Origin: Paenisporosarcina macmurdoensis
Lineage (GTDB): Bacteria > Bacillota > Bacilli > Bacillales_A > Planococcaceae
NCBI RefSeq assembly: GCF_042658845.1
Contig: NZ_JBHSRI010000002.1
Span: forward strand, 310,001 to 374,000
Length of the DNA stretch: 64,000 nucleotides
Direction of reading: 5' to 3'
Every line of letters starts with the position of its first letter. Within the stretch, counting starts at the first letter, position 1. A model generated the notes under the pieces. It was not told where the DNA came from. It worked only from the letters and a program-made list of their open reading frames with translations, and ran no database searches. A program made the position numbers and the translations under genes. Positions 34,184 to 43,486 of the stretch are shown here, piece by piece.

Positions 34184-34906
34184 ATGGATATTTTTACAGG
34201 GGAATTTTTTATCGCTTTATTATCAATTATTATGATTGATTTAGTACTAGCGGGAGACAATGCAATTGTTATTGGGATGTCTGCGAAGAACTTACCAGAA
34301 CATCACCGAAAGAAAGCCATTATTTGGGGGACTGTAGGGGCTGTTGTTGTTAGAATACTTGCCACTCTAGCGATTGTTTGGTTATTGAAAATTCCAGGTT
34401 TACAACTTGTAGGTGGAATCATTCTTATTGGTATAGCTTACAAATTATTAATTGATGAAAGTGATTTAGGCGATCACAAAGCCTCAACAAATTTATGGTC
34501 AGCAATTGGGACTATCATTGTGGCAGATACGATTATGGGATTAGACAACGTACTGGCTGTTGCAGGCGCAGCTCATGGTAGTTTCTTATTAGTCGTATTG
34601 GGCTTAATTATTAGTGTTCCAATTATGGTATGGGGTAGTACACTATTTGTTAAATTAATCGACAAATATCCAATCATTATATATATTGGTTCTGGTGTAT
34701 TAGCCTTTACAGCTGCTAGAATGATTACACATGAAGGCTTTTTAAAAGATTACTTTGATGCTAATCCTATTATTGCTTGGACAATGATCATTGTAGTGAC
34801 AGTTGGGGTTATTCTTGCAGGTAAATATAAAAATAGAAAACTACTAGTAATGGCAGATGAAGTCGAGCAAGAACATGAAAAAGAACAAGAAAAAGAGAAA
34901 GAATAA
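34184..34906 (+). CDS. TerC-family manganese exporter (YkoY-like)
   Basis: A 240-residue membrane protein of the TerC family with about seven hydrophobic helices. The acidic signatures IDLVLAGDNAIVIG and ADTIMGLDNVLAVAG, which bind the metal, are both present. B. subtilis relatives YkoY and YceF export Mn2+ and supply metal to secreted proteins. ATG 34184 follows AAAGGAG by 6 bases; an earlier in-frame ATG (34157) has no ribosome site. The yybP-ykoY riboswitch upstream supports the manganese role. The C-terminus is a run of EHEKEQEKEKE. Confidence 0.92.
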   Translation: MDIFTGEFFIALLSIIMIDLVLAGDNAIVIGMSAKNLPEHHRKKAIIWGTVGAVVVRILATLAIVWLLKIPGLQLVGGIILIGIAYKLLIDESDLGDHKASTNLWSAIGTIIVADTIMGLDNVLAVAGAAHGSFLLVVLGLIISVPIMVWGSTLFVKLIDKYPIIIYIGSGVLAFTAARMITHEGFLKDYFDANPIIAWTMIIVVTVGVILAGKYKNRKLLVMADEVEQEHEKEQEKEKE

Positions 34907-34928
34907 CTTTCTTATGCATAGAGAATTT

Positions 34929-34970
34929 AAAACTACTTAAAATCATTTATGATTTTAAGTAGTTTTTTTT
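34929..34970 (+). terminator. intrinsic terminator of the terC gene
   Basis: Perfect stem AAACTACTTAAAATCAT with its complement, loop TTAT, then T8. Confidence 0.92.
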
Positions 34971-35051
34971 ATATACCCCCTAAAGAAGTATCTACTAATC
35001 GAATAGTTAGAAGAACGAGAAAACGTTGAAAAATGAAAAAGGTGCAGCACA

Positions 35052-35440
35052 TTGAAAATGGTCAAAAAATTAAGTGCAGCAGTATTAGCAACAGGATTAT
35101 TGGCTTCAACTTCAATCCAAGTGCTTGCAAATGAAACTGAAAAGTGGACTCAACAAACTTTGAAACGGTAAATCTACAAGATGCACTAAACAACGTAAAA
35201 AATGAAATAACTTCAATAGAAGACTTGCAATTGATTTCTCCAAAAATAAAAGAAACAGAAGCTAATGAAACTAAAAAAGTAGCAAAACACGTCACTAAGG
35301 ACTTTAAAAAAGCGGAAAGAAATGCAGAAAAAGCCGCTAAGTTACTAGAAAAGCAAGAGAGAAATGCAGCACAACAAGCTAAAAAAGAAGAACATAAAGA
35401 AAACAATAGTAACAAAAAAGAAGAAAAAGATAAGAAATAA
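35052..35440 (+). pseudogene. secreted Lys-rich protein (DUF5667-like) split by a one-base frameshift
   Basis: The first frame (TTG 35052 to stop 35171) encodes a good signal peptide, MVKKLSAAVLATGLLASTS ending in VLANETEK. From about 35140 the coding sense continues in another frame: VDSTNFETVNLQDALNNVKN to a Lys/Glu-rich end at 35440. One extra A in the GAAAAG run at 35139-35144 would join both into a 129-residue secreted protein of repeated helix type. So this is a one-base deletion, true or due to sequencing. It lies directly upstream of sigI-rsgI. Confidence 0.75.
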
Positions 35441-35545
35441 AGCGACAAAATGTTAAGGAAATGATATATAAAATGACTTTTAATTTATACTAGAACCCGT
35501 TACAATCGATAGGACTTAACTATTGTGCGAAAATGGGGTGAGCTT

Positions 35546-36304
35546 GTGATACTAGCATCAATTCAAGGACTATTCTTAAAAAAACAAACAAAACATAATG
35601 TTGAGGCCCTTGTAATCCAAGCGAAAAATGGGGACAAGGAAGTTCAACATGAACTTCTTTCTTCCTATACTCCATTTATGAAAAAAACAGCATCATTTGT
35701 ATGCAAACGCTATATTAGCGAACAAGATGATGAATATAGTATTGCGATGTTCGCTTTTAATGATGCAATTGAGCATTTTGAATTAGACAAAAACGCCTCT
35801 TTTTTAACCTTTGCACATCTGCTGATTCGGCGTAAACTGATCGACTTTATTCGTAAAGAATCTAGACGAAAAGAAATTAGTTTAGGTCAAATTACGTTTG
35901 AACATGAAGACCATAAAGATCAATTTGATATCTTAGAGTCTTCACATTCATTTGAACAATTTACAGCGAAGCAGCAGGCCGAGGAGAGAAGGCATCAAAT
36001 AGCCATCTATGAATCATTGCTAAAACCGTATGGATTAAGTTTTCAAGAACTTATCAACGTATCTCCATCACATAAAGATGCTCGTCAAACAGCCATACAA
36101 ATTGCTCAATTAATTGTAGAAACAGATGAGTTTTACGAAGTGTTGCAATCGAAGAAAAGGTTACCTATGAAAGAGCTTGAAGAATTAGTAAATGTATCAC
36201 GTAAAACAATTGAACGTCATCGCAAATATATTATAGCTATTGTTATTTTGCTGAAAAGTGATTTGCATTATATTAAAGATTACTTGAAAGGGAGGATGTC
36301 ATAA
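35546..36304 (+). CDS. sigI: RNA polymerase sigma factor SigI
   Basis: A 252-residue alternative sigma factor of the SigI group, used in B. subtilis for heat and cell-envelope stress. Region 2 is seen in DDEYSIAMFAFNDAIEHFELDKNASFLTFA with the promoter-melting segment, and a C-terminal helix-turn-helix in MKELEELVNVSRKTIERHRKYI. The start is probably GTG 35546, preceded by GGGGTGAG; this gives the short N-terminus of the family. An in-frame GTG at 35525 is less likely. The stop overlaps the rsgI start by one base. Confidence 0.93.
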   Translation: MILASIQGLFLKKQTKHNVEALVIQAKNGDKEVQHELLSSYTPFMKKTASFVCKRYISEQDDEYSIAMFAFNDAIEHFELDKNASFLTFAHLLIRRKLIDFIRKESRRKEISLGQITFEHEDHKDQFDILESSHSFEQFTAKQQAEERRHQIAIYESLLKPYGLSFQELINVSPSHKDARQTAIQIAQLIVETDEFYEVLQSKKRLPMKELEELVNVSRKTIERHRKYIIAIVILLKSDLHYIKDYLKGRMS

Positions 36305-37500
36305 TGAATACGAATAAAGGGATTGTCTTTGAGACAACATCTGCATATAGCATTTTCTTAACATCAGATGGACTTTTTGAAAAAGGCATTCCACTTTCAT
36401 CCTCTATTCAAATTGGAGAAGAAGTATCTTTTCGACCCTATCAAACCGTGAAGCAACAACAAAGAAAAGCATCAGTAAGAACTCTATGGGCAACGCCAAC
36501 TCTAGCCATTGTTGCAGCTTTAGTTCTGTTATTTGCTGTATTATTGCCTGCCCAATCAAATGTTTCTGCATATGTTCAACTTGATATTAATCCTAGTATT
36601 GAACTTGGAATTAACAATGCTGGAGATGTGTATGTATTTAAAGGGTTGAATGACGATGGCACAGCAATTAAACGAGATATTTCATTCTGGAAAGGTAAGT
36701 CATTGTCTTGGGTTTTACTTCAAATTGTTGATCGAACAGAATCGCTTATTGAGAAAACAGAAACAATTGAGATAACCACTATCTATCAAAATGAAGCGGA
36801 CCATGGATCTTTAGAAAAAGTAATTGAAACGGCAGTTATTACTTCGACAAGTCAAGTTATGCAAAAAAAGCAAGCTATTAAAGTGATTGAAGCAACAGTA
36901 TCAGACTGGAAAGCTGCTAACAATGAAGGCATTTCTGTACAAAAGTACCAGGAAAAACTCAAAGTGAAGAATAAGAATTTACAACAAAAAGTAAAAGACA
37001 AAGTGAAAGCTAAAACACAAAAGAATGAAACGAAGAAGAACCAAAACAAATCAAACGTAATTGAAAAAGACTTGCAAGAGAAAAAAGAACTTAAAAATGA
37101 GGTTAAACAGCCTCGTAATGAATCTATAAAGAATGACCAACCAAAGAATACGGATATACAAGAAAAGCAAAAAGTGAACCAAAATATTCACAAAAAAGAA
37201 CAACCAAAAGTAAAATCAAAAGAACAACCAAAAGTAAATCATCATAACAATAAAATAGTACAAGCAAAAGAAAACCCTAAAGTGACACAACAAAAAAATC
37301 TAAAAAACATAGCAACTGATAACAAAGGTACCAATCAAAAGATTGTAAAAAAAGATCAAAAGGTCAATGGACATGAGAAAAAAATCACTAAGCAAAATAA
37401 AGTGAAGAAGGAAATAAAAAAAGAAAAAGTAATACCTGAAAATAGTAGCAAGACCATGAACAAAGACCGCGAAAAAGGCAATGCAAAACATAAAGATTAA
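36304..37500 (+). CDS. rsgI: membrane anti-sigma factor RsgI
   Basis: A 398-residue single-pass anti-sigma factor that holds SigI at the membrane. Residues 3-48 are the RsgI N-terminal domain (GIVFETTSAYSIFLTSDGLF), residues 65-83 the membrane helix, and residues 88-200 the conserved outer domain with AYVQLDINPSIELGIN. The last 180 residues are a Lys/Gln/Asn-rich low-complexity tail with no folded domain visible. TAATG overlap with sigI implies coupled translation. Release of SigI is expected after cleavage of the outer domain, as known in the family. Confidence 0.92.
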   Translation: MNTNKGIVFETTSAYSIFLTSDGLFEKGIPLSSSIQIGEEVSFRPYQTVKQQQRKASVRTLWATPTLAIVAALVLLFAVLLPAQSNVSAYVQLDINPSIELGINNAGDVYVFKGLNDDGTAIKRDISFWKGKSLSWVLLQIVDRTESLIEKTETIEITTIYQNEADHGSLEKVIETAVITSTSQVMQKKQAIKVIEATVSDWKAANNEGISVQKYQEKLKVKNKNLQQKVKDKVKAKTQKNETKKNQNKSNVIEKDLQEKKELKNEVKQPRNESIKNDQPKNTDIQEKQKVNQNIHKKEQPKVKSKEQPKVNHHNNKIVQAKENPKVTQQKNLKNIATDNKGTNQKIVKKDQKVNGHEKKITKQNKVKKEIKKEKVIPENSSKTMNKDREKGNAKHKD

Positions 37501-37510
37501 GAATATATTC

Positions 37511-37544
37511 AAAAAGTGCTTCTCACTAGAGAAGCACTTTTTTA
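37511..37544 (+). terminator. intrinsic terminator of sigI-rsgI
   Basis: Perfect stem AAAAGTGCTTCTC with GAGAAGCACTTTT and T run. Confidence 0.92.
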
Positions 37545-37636
37545 TGGAAAAAATAGACTACCTCTTTCTTTTTCTTCAAATGTTTCTTAGAATAGGAACA
37601 TGACCTTACTGTCTTTGAAAGGACTTGTGCTTTTTT

Positions 37637-38986
37637 ATGAATCCAATTATTCGTCGTATTCGAAATTTAACTCCTGCTCAAGCAATTGTTTCTTATTATT
37701 TTTTAGCAATTGGGATTTCAGTGGGGTTATTAAATTTACCTGGTGTACATCAGCAAGGAGTGAACGTATCATTTATTGATAGTTTATTTACCACGGTTAG
37801 TGCGGTGAGTGTTACAGGTTTAACCGTCTTAAACATTGCAGAGACCTATACAACTTTTGGTATTGTCATGCTAATGGTTATTCTCCAGCTGGGGGGAATC
37901 GGGATCATGTCACTCGGTACTTTCATTTGGTTAATTGTAGGCAAGAAAATTGGCTTACGTGAACGTCAATTAATCATGATGGATCATAATCAGCATTCAT
38001 TATCTGGAGTCGTTAACTTAATTATTGAAATCATAAAGATACTTTTACTTATTGAGATAATTGGTGCTCTAATTTTGACGTTATACTTTACCCAATTTTA
38101 CGACACATTTACCGAAGCTTTTTTACAAGGACTGTTTGCTGCTGTATCTGCAACAACGAACGGCGGCTTTGATATTACGGGTGAATCGATGATTCCATAT
38201 CATAATGATTACTTTGTTCAAATAATTAATATGATCTTAATTATTTTAGGCGCAATCGGTTTTCCTGTCTTAATAGAACTTAAAGCTTTTTTATCGAATA
38301 ATAACAAAAACTTTAGGTTTTCACTTTTCACAAAAATAACTACATCCACTTTCGGATTATTGCTTTTAGTCGGTACTGTAGTTATTTTAGCCTTAGAAAT
38401 GTTTAATTCGTTTAAAGGAATGTCCTGGCATGAAGCATTATTCTCAGCGATGTTTCATTCCGTATCTTCTCGTTCGGGTGGGCTTGTAACCGTTGATATT
38501 ACCCAATTTGCTGATGGGACAAATATTTTTATGAGCGCACTGATGTTTATAGGAGCCTCACCAAGTTCAGTAGGTGGAGGAATTCGGACCACAACTTTTG
38601 CCATCGCTATTCTATTTTTAATTAACTTTGCACGTGGTAAAAATGAAATACAAATCTTCAATCGAGAAATTCAATTGATAGATGTATTCCGATCATATGC
38701 TGTTATTATTTTAGCTTTATTTATGGTGTTATTTGCCACAATCGCCTTATCCATTTCAGAACCGAATTTATCGATGATAGCCATTGTTTTCGAGATAACT
38801 TCTGCCTTCGGTACGTGTGGAATGTCTTTAGGTATTACGGATGAATTATCTAATTTTGGAAAATCACTCATTATGATATTGATGTTTGTTGGACGTGTTG
38901 GATTAATTTCATTCCTCTTCACAATCGGAGGTCGAACGACAAAGACCAAGTTCCACTATCCGAAAGAACGAGTTATCATTGGTTAA
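37637..38986 (+). CDS. Ktr/Trk-type potassium channel subunit (KtrB/KtrD-like)
   Basis: A 449-residue membrane protein with four M1-P-M2 repeats. The pore loops read SVTGLTV, TTNGGFDI, SRSGGLVT and GTCGMSLG, each with the filter glycine of TrkH/KtrB proteins. It takes up K+ (with Na+ in Ktr) and works with a cytoplasmic RCK subunit (KtrA or KtrC) that is not in the window, as usual for the orphan KtrD. ATG 37637 lies 13 bases after AAAGGA; an upstream TTG is too close to that site. The convergent terminator is shared with the next gene. Confidence 0.9.
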   Translation: MNPIIRRIRNLTPAQAIVSYYFLAIGISVGLLNLPGVHQQGVNVSFIDSLFTTVSAVSVTGLTVLNIAETYTTFGIVMLMVILQLGGIGIMSLGTFIWLIVGKKIGLRERQLIMMDHNQHSLSGVVNLIIEIIKILLLIEIIGALILTLYFTQFYDTFTEAFLQGLFAAVSATTNGGFDITGESMIPYHNDYFVQIINMILIILGAIGFPVLIELKAFLSNNNKNFRFSLFTKITTSTFGLLLLVGTVVILALEMFNSFKGMSWHEALFSAMFHSVSSRSGGLVTVDITQFADGTNIFMSALMFIGASPSSVGGGIRTTTFAIAILFLINFARGKNEIQIFNREIQLIDVFRSYAVIILALFMVLFATIALSISEPNLSMIAIVFEITSAFGTCGMSLGITDELSNFGKSLIMILMFVGRVGLISFLFTIGGRTTKTKFHYPKERVIIG

Positions 38987-39030
38987 AAAAAAGAGCAGGT
39001 CCTGAAAAAATCAGGATACCTGCTCTTTTG
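38987..39030. terminator. bidirectional terminator between ktr and radical SAM genes
   Basis: Stem AAAAGAGCAGGT with ACCTGCTCTTTT, with an inner CCTGA/TCAGG helix; A and T runs on both sides. Its right part overlaps the end of the minus-strand gene. Confidence 0.9.
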
Positions 39031-40759
39031 TGATGAATGAGAATTGAGGTGCTTGTCCAGGTTTGAAGTAAGTTAGTAAGTAACCGTCCTTAGACACCAC
39101 TTGCTGCTGTGTCAGCTTAGCTAGATCAAGTGTGAAAGGTACAAGTAAGGTTTGCTTATATACTTCGCGTTCATGGAGCTGAAGGTCAGCAAATGATGTT
39201 CCAGCAATAGTTGGGTTTTCAATGATTTTTCGATAAATGACGGATTGCGCTTCTTTTTCCATTTCTTTTTCCCACCAAGGTTTACGTGGTTGGAATTGGT
39301 GATGCGCAAGATAGTCAAATTTCATCAAACTTCGCACGATCGTCATGTCTGCGCGACCATCTTGTATTAAAAACTCTTCAAGTCGTTTAAATAAATCTTC
39401 CAGTTGATGACCGATTCGTGACCAGCCTTTCAACTCCCAATAAGTGCCGAAATCTTGGAAGAAATCGAACGGTGTTTCAAACGTCTCGCTTACTAAATAG
39501 CCAACTGTATGATCAAGTCTATGGTCATTCCAGTACTTTTCCAGAACATCTTCCGCTTGTTTTATACGTAGCATGTCGTCAAAGGTTAGTACATTATTTG
39601 CAAATATCTCATAAGGGGCTTGATCAACGTATACATAGCCATATTCTTCAGCTTGTACACGGAGACCTGTTCCTCGTAGGAGTTTTAAGAAGCCCAATTG
39701 TAACTCTTCAGGACCCATCGCGAAGACATCATTAAACGTCTGTTTAAAGGAAGCGTAATCTTCTTCTGGCAATCCGGCAATTAAGTCTAAATGTTGAGCA
39801 ATTTTTCCGCCTTCTTTTACCATCGTCACAGTTCGTGTTAATTTTTCAAAGTTTTGCTTTCTTTTAACGAGCTCATTCGTCAACTCATTGGTTGATTGAA
39901 CCCCAATTTCAAAACGGAATAACCCAGCTGGAGCGTTGTCATTCAAAAATTGAATAACTTCAGGTCTCATGATATCTGCTGTAATTTCAAACTGGAAGAC
40001 CACACCAGGTCGATGTTCGTCTATTAGGAATTGAAACATTTCCATTGCGTAGCTACGACTAATATTGAACGTCCGATCGACAAATTTTATGATTTTGGCA
40101 TCGTGATCCATCAAGTAGCGAATATCTTCTTTGACCTTTTCACGATTGAAATAACGAACACCGACTTCTATTGAAGATAAACAAAATTGGCATGAGAAAG
40201 GACAGCCTCTACTCGTTTCGATATAAGTTATTCTCTTAGACAAGTGAGGAATATCTTCTTCAAAACGAAAAGGTGATGGCATTTCACGCAAGTCGATTTT
40301 GGGACCTTGTGGATGAAGGATAAATTTGTCGTCCTGCATATAACAAATTCCTGGAACTTCTTTAAGAGGAAGATTCCCATCCAAATAATGTAGTAATTGC
40401 TTAAATGATATTTCACCTTCACCCATTACAATATAATCAATTTCTTCAATTCGTCTTAACCAGTAATTGGAGTCATAAGAAACTTCAGGTCCTCCAAGAA
40501 CAATAATTGTTTCTGGACTGACTTTTTTTAGCAATCTTACGACTTTTATTGTTTCTTCAATATTCCAGATGTAACAACTGAAACCGACAACATTTGGTTT
40601 TTTTAAGTAAATATCAGAAACGATATTGAAAGAAGGATCCTTTATCGTGTATTCAGTAATGGTTGGATTAAATTCAGGTTGAACACTTGCTTTTAGGCAT
40701 CTGAGTGCCAAGTTTGTATGAATATATTTTGCATTTAGTGTTGCTAATACGATGTTCAT
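39011..40759 (-). CDS. B12-binding-domain radical SAM protein with DUF4080
   Basis: A 582-residue enzyme with an N-terminal cobalamin-binding domain (1-135; VLGGPEVSYD and VMGEGE are typical), a radical SAM barrel (170-390) with the cluster motif CPFSCQFC, and a C-terminal DUF4080 region. Family members are thought to modify unknown substrates by radical chemistry, often methyl or thiomethyl transfer. The first DXHXXG histidine of true B12 binders is not evident, so cobalamin binding is uncertain. AAGGAGAA precedes the ATG. It is a single-gene unit. Confidence 0.9.
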   Translation of the reverse strand: MNIVLATLNAKYIHTNLALRCLKASVQPEFNPTITEYTIKDPSFNIVSDIYLKKPNVVGFSCYIWNIEETIKVVRLLKKVSPETIIVLGGPEVSYDSNYWLRRIEEIDYIVMGEGEISFKQLLHYLDGNLPLKEVPGICYMQDDKFILHPQGPKIDLREMPSPFRFEEDIPHLSKRITYIETSRGCPFSCQFCLSSIEVGVRYFNREKVKEDIRYLMDHDAKIIKFVDRTFNISRSYAMEMFQFLIDEHRPGVVFQFEITADIMRPEVIQFLNDNAPAGLFRFEIGVQSTNELTNELVKRKQNFEKLTRTVTMVKEGGKIAQHLDLIAGLPEEDYASFKQTFNDVFAMGPEELQLGFLKLLRGTGLRVQAEEYGYVYVDQAPYEIFANNVLTFDDMLRIKQAEDVLEKYWNDHRLDHTVGYLVSETFETPFDFFQDFGTYWELKGWSRIGHQLEDLFKRLEEFLIQDGRADMTIVRSLMKFDYLAHHQFQPRKPWWEKEMEKEAQSVIYRKIIENPTIAGTSFADLQLHEREVYKQTLLVPFTLDLAKLTQQQVVSKDGYLLTYFKPGQAPQFSFITKEQVS

Positions 40760-40945
40760 TAAGCATTCTCCTTTTATACATCAATCTATTTTAACAAGGA
40801 ATAGCGTTTCAAACAATATGAGTCTAAATATCTATATTAATTGTTTGCGGATTGTGAAATAATCTGAATAATTGTATATTTTACCCATTGATAATAAAAA
40901 GTTTGTTCATGGCATATAATGTCTGAAAAGAGCGGGGAAGGTTGG

Positions 40946-42427
40946 GTGAGCGACTTGTTTGGACATAAAATAACGGAGATATTCGATTTTTTATTTTGGG
41001 ATGACGAAGATTCAGTTATTATTTTTGAGAGCGGAAAAGAAATTATTAAAATGAATCCAATGGCAAGAGAACTTTTTTTGGATCATGAAATTAATGGCCT
41101 GACAAAAAAAATGGACAAGTTATCTAAAGAAATTTGGAATAATTTCTTAGTAGACACGACAATCTCAAATCTTGCAACATGTCAAATCACCTTAACAGAT
41201 CCGCATGAATGTAACATGCTTTTCGATATTGAAGGTTGTTACAATCATTCCACTTTCCAATATATTATTCGTTTTAAACAAGTTCAAGAGAAAGTTACTA
41301 TAAGTAGTAAAAGTTTAGATGGATTGCGAATGTATGAATCCCTATTTAAATTTGCTCCGCATGGCCTAGTCCTAACGACTATTGATGGGACAATTATTAA
41401 AGCTAATCGAATGGTCGAGACTTTATTTGATATGTCTGCAGATGAATTAATTGGGAAGAATTCTAATTTAATCTATCAATTGTTACCCGACTCTCAATAT
41501 GATTTTAGTCAGTTCTTTAAAGAAGTCCTATCAAAAGGGTCAGCAAAAATGATTTCTTCTAAAGGAGATAGTACTGGGGACGTGAAGTTTTATCAATTCA
41601 ATTCCATATATAATAAAACCATTGATATGTACGTTACAGTAATTCGGGATGAAACTGAAAAGATACAATTAAAAAAGCAAGTCGAACATAATGGCTCACT
41701 TTCGACTCTCGGACAATTAACTGCTAGTATTGCCCATGAAATACGTAATCCGATGACTTCTTTAAAAGGATTTACTCAATTACTCACTCACCAAGTAACT
41801 GAAGAAGGTAACCAATATCTTGAGATTATTAGTAGTGAGCTGAATCGTATGGAATCCATCCTCAATGAATTTTTAGTGCTATCCAAACCATCAGAACGAT
41901 CTTTTCGATTTATTTCTTTATCATCATTAATCACCCAAGTTGTTGAATTCATGTATCCACAAGGAATCATCCAAAATATTGAACTAGAATTTGTTTCATA
42001 TGACAAAGAATCAGACAGTGTTTTAGGAGATGCTTATGAATTAAAAAAAGTGTTTATGAATATTTTTAAAAATGCAATAGAAGTGATGCCTAACGGAGGA
42101 AAAGTAACAATCACTCAAACTCTGATTGATGACAAACAAGTACGTGTTTCTGTCTCAGATCAGGGAGGAGGGATGACTTCAGACCAAATGCATAAGATCT
42201 TTCTGCCGTTTTATACGTCAAAAGAATTTGGCACTGGTTTAGGTCTTGCACATGCAGTTCAAACGATAGAAGGTCACGGAGGTAGTATAGAAGTTGAAAG
42301 TGAACTTAGTCAGGGAACCACTTTCCATCTATTCCTTCCAATCTATCATTTAGATGCCATGAAGGAGAAAACAATTCATGATCAAAGCCATACAAAGCCC
42401 TATAGGGAAGTTATACCTTCAAATTGA
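40946..42427 (+). CDS. cytoplasmic PAS histidine kinase (KinE/KinA-like)
   Basis: A soluble kinase of about 493 residues. A first PAS-like region (10-115) and a clearer one (130-245, LFKFAPHGLVLTTIDGTIIKAN) precede the phospho-acceptor site IAHEIRNPMTSLKGF and the ATPase domain with NIFKNAIEVMP, DQGGGM and GTGLGLA. The histidine box matches sporulation kinases, so it may feed the Spo0F/Spo0A relay. GTG 40946 has GGGGAAGG in front; ATG 40919 has no ribosome site. Its 3' end overlaps the ogt start by 50 bases. No response regulator is adjacent. Confidence 0.87.
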   Translation: MSDLFGHKITEIFDFLFWDDEDSVIIFESGKEIIKMNPMARELFLDHEINGLTKKMDKLSKEIWNNFLVDTTISNLATCQITLTDPHECNMLFDIEGCYNHSTFQYIIRFKQVQEKVTISSKSLDGLRMYESLFKFAPHGLVLTTIDGTIIKANRMVETLFDMSADELIGKNSNLIYQLLPDSQYDFSQFFKEVLSKGSAKMISSKGDSTGDVKFYQFNSIYNKTIDMYVTVIRDETEKIQLKKQVEHNGSLSTLGQLTASIAHEIRNPMTSLKGFTQLLTHQVTEEGNQYLEIISSELNRMESILNEFLVLSKPSERSFRFISLSSLITQVVEFMYPQGIIQNIELEFVSYDKESDSVLGDAYELKKVFMNIFKNAIEVMPNGGKVTITQTLIDDKQVRVSVSDQGGGMTSDQMHKIFLPFYTSKEFGTGLGLAHAVQTIEGHGGSIEVESELSQGTTFHLFLPIYHLDAMKEKTIHDQSHTKPYREVIPSN

Positions 42428-42854
42428 AGAAGGAAATTTAAAGTCAATCAATTTTTCAGAACCAGAAATGAAAATGGATTTAGTAGAAGGTGAGCTTGAT
42501 AATAAAGTATATCAAGTGGCAAAGAAGCAGCTAAATGAATATTTTAATGGGGACCGCATGACATTTGATTTGCCACTATCTGCAAAAGGTACTTCTTTCC
42601 AGACTTCAGTTTGGGAACAGTTGCCTCTAATAACATATGGGGAAACCATCAATTATCAAGAGCTAGCAATTCGAATAGGCAATCAAAATGCATGTCGTGC
42701 AGTGGGACAAGCAAACAGGAAAAACCCTTTACCAATTGTCATACCTTGTCATCGAGTCATAGGAAAAGATAAATCATTAAAAGGATATGCAGGTTCACTT
42801 ACACCCATAAAAAAATTCTTGCTTGAATTAGAGCAAAAACACGTAAAGTCGTAA
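42378..42854 (+). CDS. ogt: methylated-DNA--protein-cysteine methyltransferase
   Basis: A 158-residue suicide enzyme that takes methyl from O6-methylguanine in DNA. The acceptor motif is IPCHRVIG, with the catalytic cysteine in PCHRV near residue 127; GQANRKNPLPI and YAGSLTPIKKFLLELE are the flanking conserved parts. The start lies inside the end of the kinase gene, preceded by GAAGGAGA, so translation may be coupled. Length is normal for Ogt. No Ada-type regulatory domain is attached. Confidence 0.95.
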   Translation: MIKAIQSPIGKLYLQIEEGNLKSINFSEPEMKMDLVEGELDNKVYQVAKKQLNEYFNGDRMTFDLPLSAKGTSFQTSVWEQLPLITYGETINYQELAIRIGNQNACRAVGQANRKNPLPIVIPCHRVIGKDKSLKGYAGSLTPIKKFLLELEQKHVKS

Positions 42855-42956
42855 ATGACGATTTAAAAAGGACCCGAATTTCGCTTTAGATCTATAGGGA
42901 AAAGCATTCCAATGACTTGTAAGACTGATGGGTTTTTAAAAGTTCGCTGAAGCATT

Positions 42957-43003
42957 TTGACAAAGTTCTTCTGTTCCCTATATACTATCTTTAACTAGAG
43001 ATA
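42957..43003 (+). promoter_or_regulatory. promoter and MhqR-like operator of the MarR gene
   Basis: TTGACA at 42957-42962 and TATACT at 42981-42986 (18-base spacer) form a good sigma-A promoter. TATCT-N8-AGATA at 42986-43003 is a palindrome starting at the end of the -10 box. The arms and spacing equal those I know for B. subtilis MhqR sites, which supports autoregulation. Confidence 0.7.
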
Positions 43004-43024
43004 TTGAGAATAAAGGTGATATAA

Positions 43025-43471
43025 ATGAAATCCGAAGAACTAACGCAGTCGTTAAAGTTATTTATTGTGCTTTCTAGAGCATATAAATCATTACATGAAT
43101 GTACGAATCATTTCTTTCAAGAGAATGGATTAAATCCAACTGAATTTGCCGTTTTAGAGTTATTGTTTCATAAAGGACGTCAACCTTTGCAAAAAATCGG
43201 TAATAAAATTTTACTTGCTAGTGGATCAATAACGTATGTTATTGATAAGCTTGAAAAAAGAGGGTTTATACACCGTGTTTCTTGTCCATCTGACCGTCGA
43301 GTGACGTTTGCTGAAATTTCACCTGAAGGGGAAGCTTTTATGGCTCAACTATTCCCCGAGCATGAAAAGCAATTACATGAAATGATGAGTGCTCTGAATT
43401 CAGACGAAAAGGAACAAGCAATCGTTTTGTTGAAAAAACTAGGTCTTTCTATCAAAGATTTATCGTATTAA
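43025..43471 (+). CDS. mhqR: MarR-family repressor, MhqR-like
   Basis: A 148-residue winged-helix repressor. TEFAVLELLFHKGRQPLQKIG, then the recognition helix region GSITYVIDKLEKRGFIHR and the wing CPSDRRVTFAEISPEG are all typical MarR. The sequence resembles B. subtilis MhqR (YkvE), which controls quinone-degrading dioxygenases and azoreductase. A single cysteine (Cys26) is in the N-terminal helix and another (Cys81) at the wing. AAAGGTGA precedes the ATG. The palindrome in its promoter matches MhqR sites, but no mhq target gene is next to it. Confidence 0.85.
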   Translation: MKSEELTQSLKLFIVLSRAYKSLHECTNHFFQENGLNPTEFAVLELLFHKGRQPLQKIGNKILLASGSITYVIDKLEKRGFIHRVSCPSDRRVTFAEISPEGEAFMAQLFPEHEKQLHEMMSALNSDEKEQAIVLLKKLGLSIKDLSY

Positions 43472-43486
43472 CATAAGTCTCTATAT

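Noticed and set aside
35480..35530. SigI-dependent promoter before sigI
   Set aside because: ACCCG and CGAT are visible but the spacing does not fit the SigI consensus I know, so it was not called.
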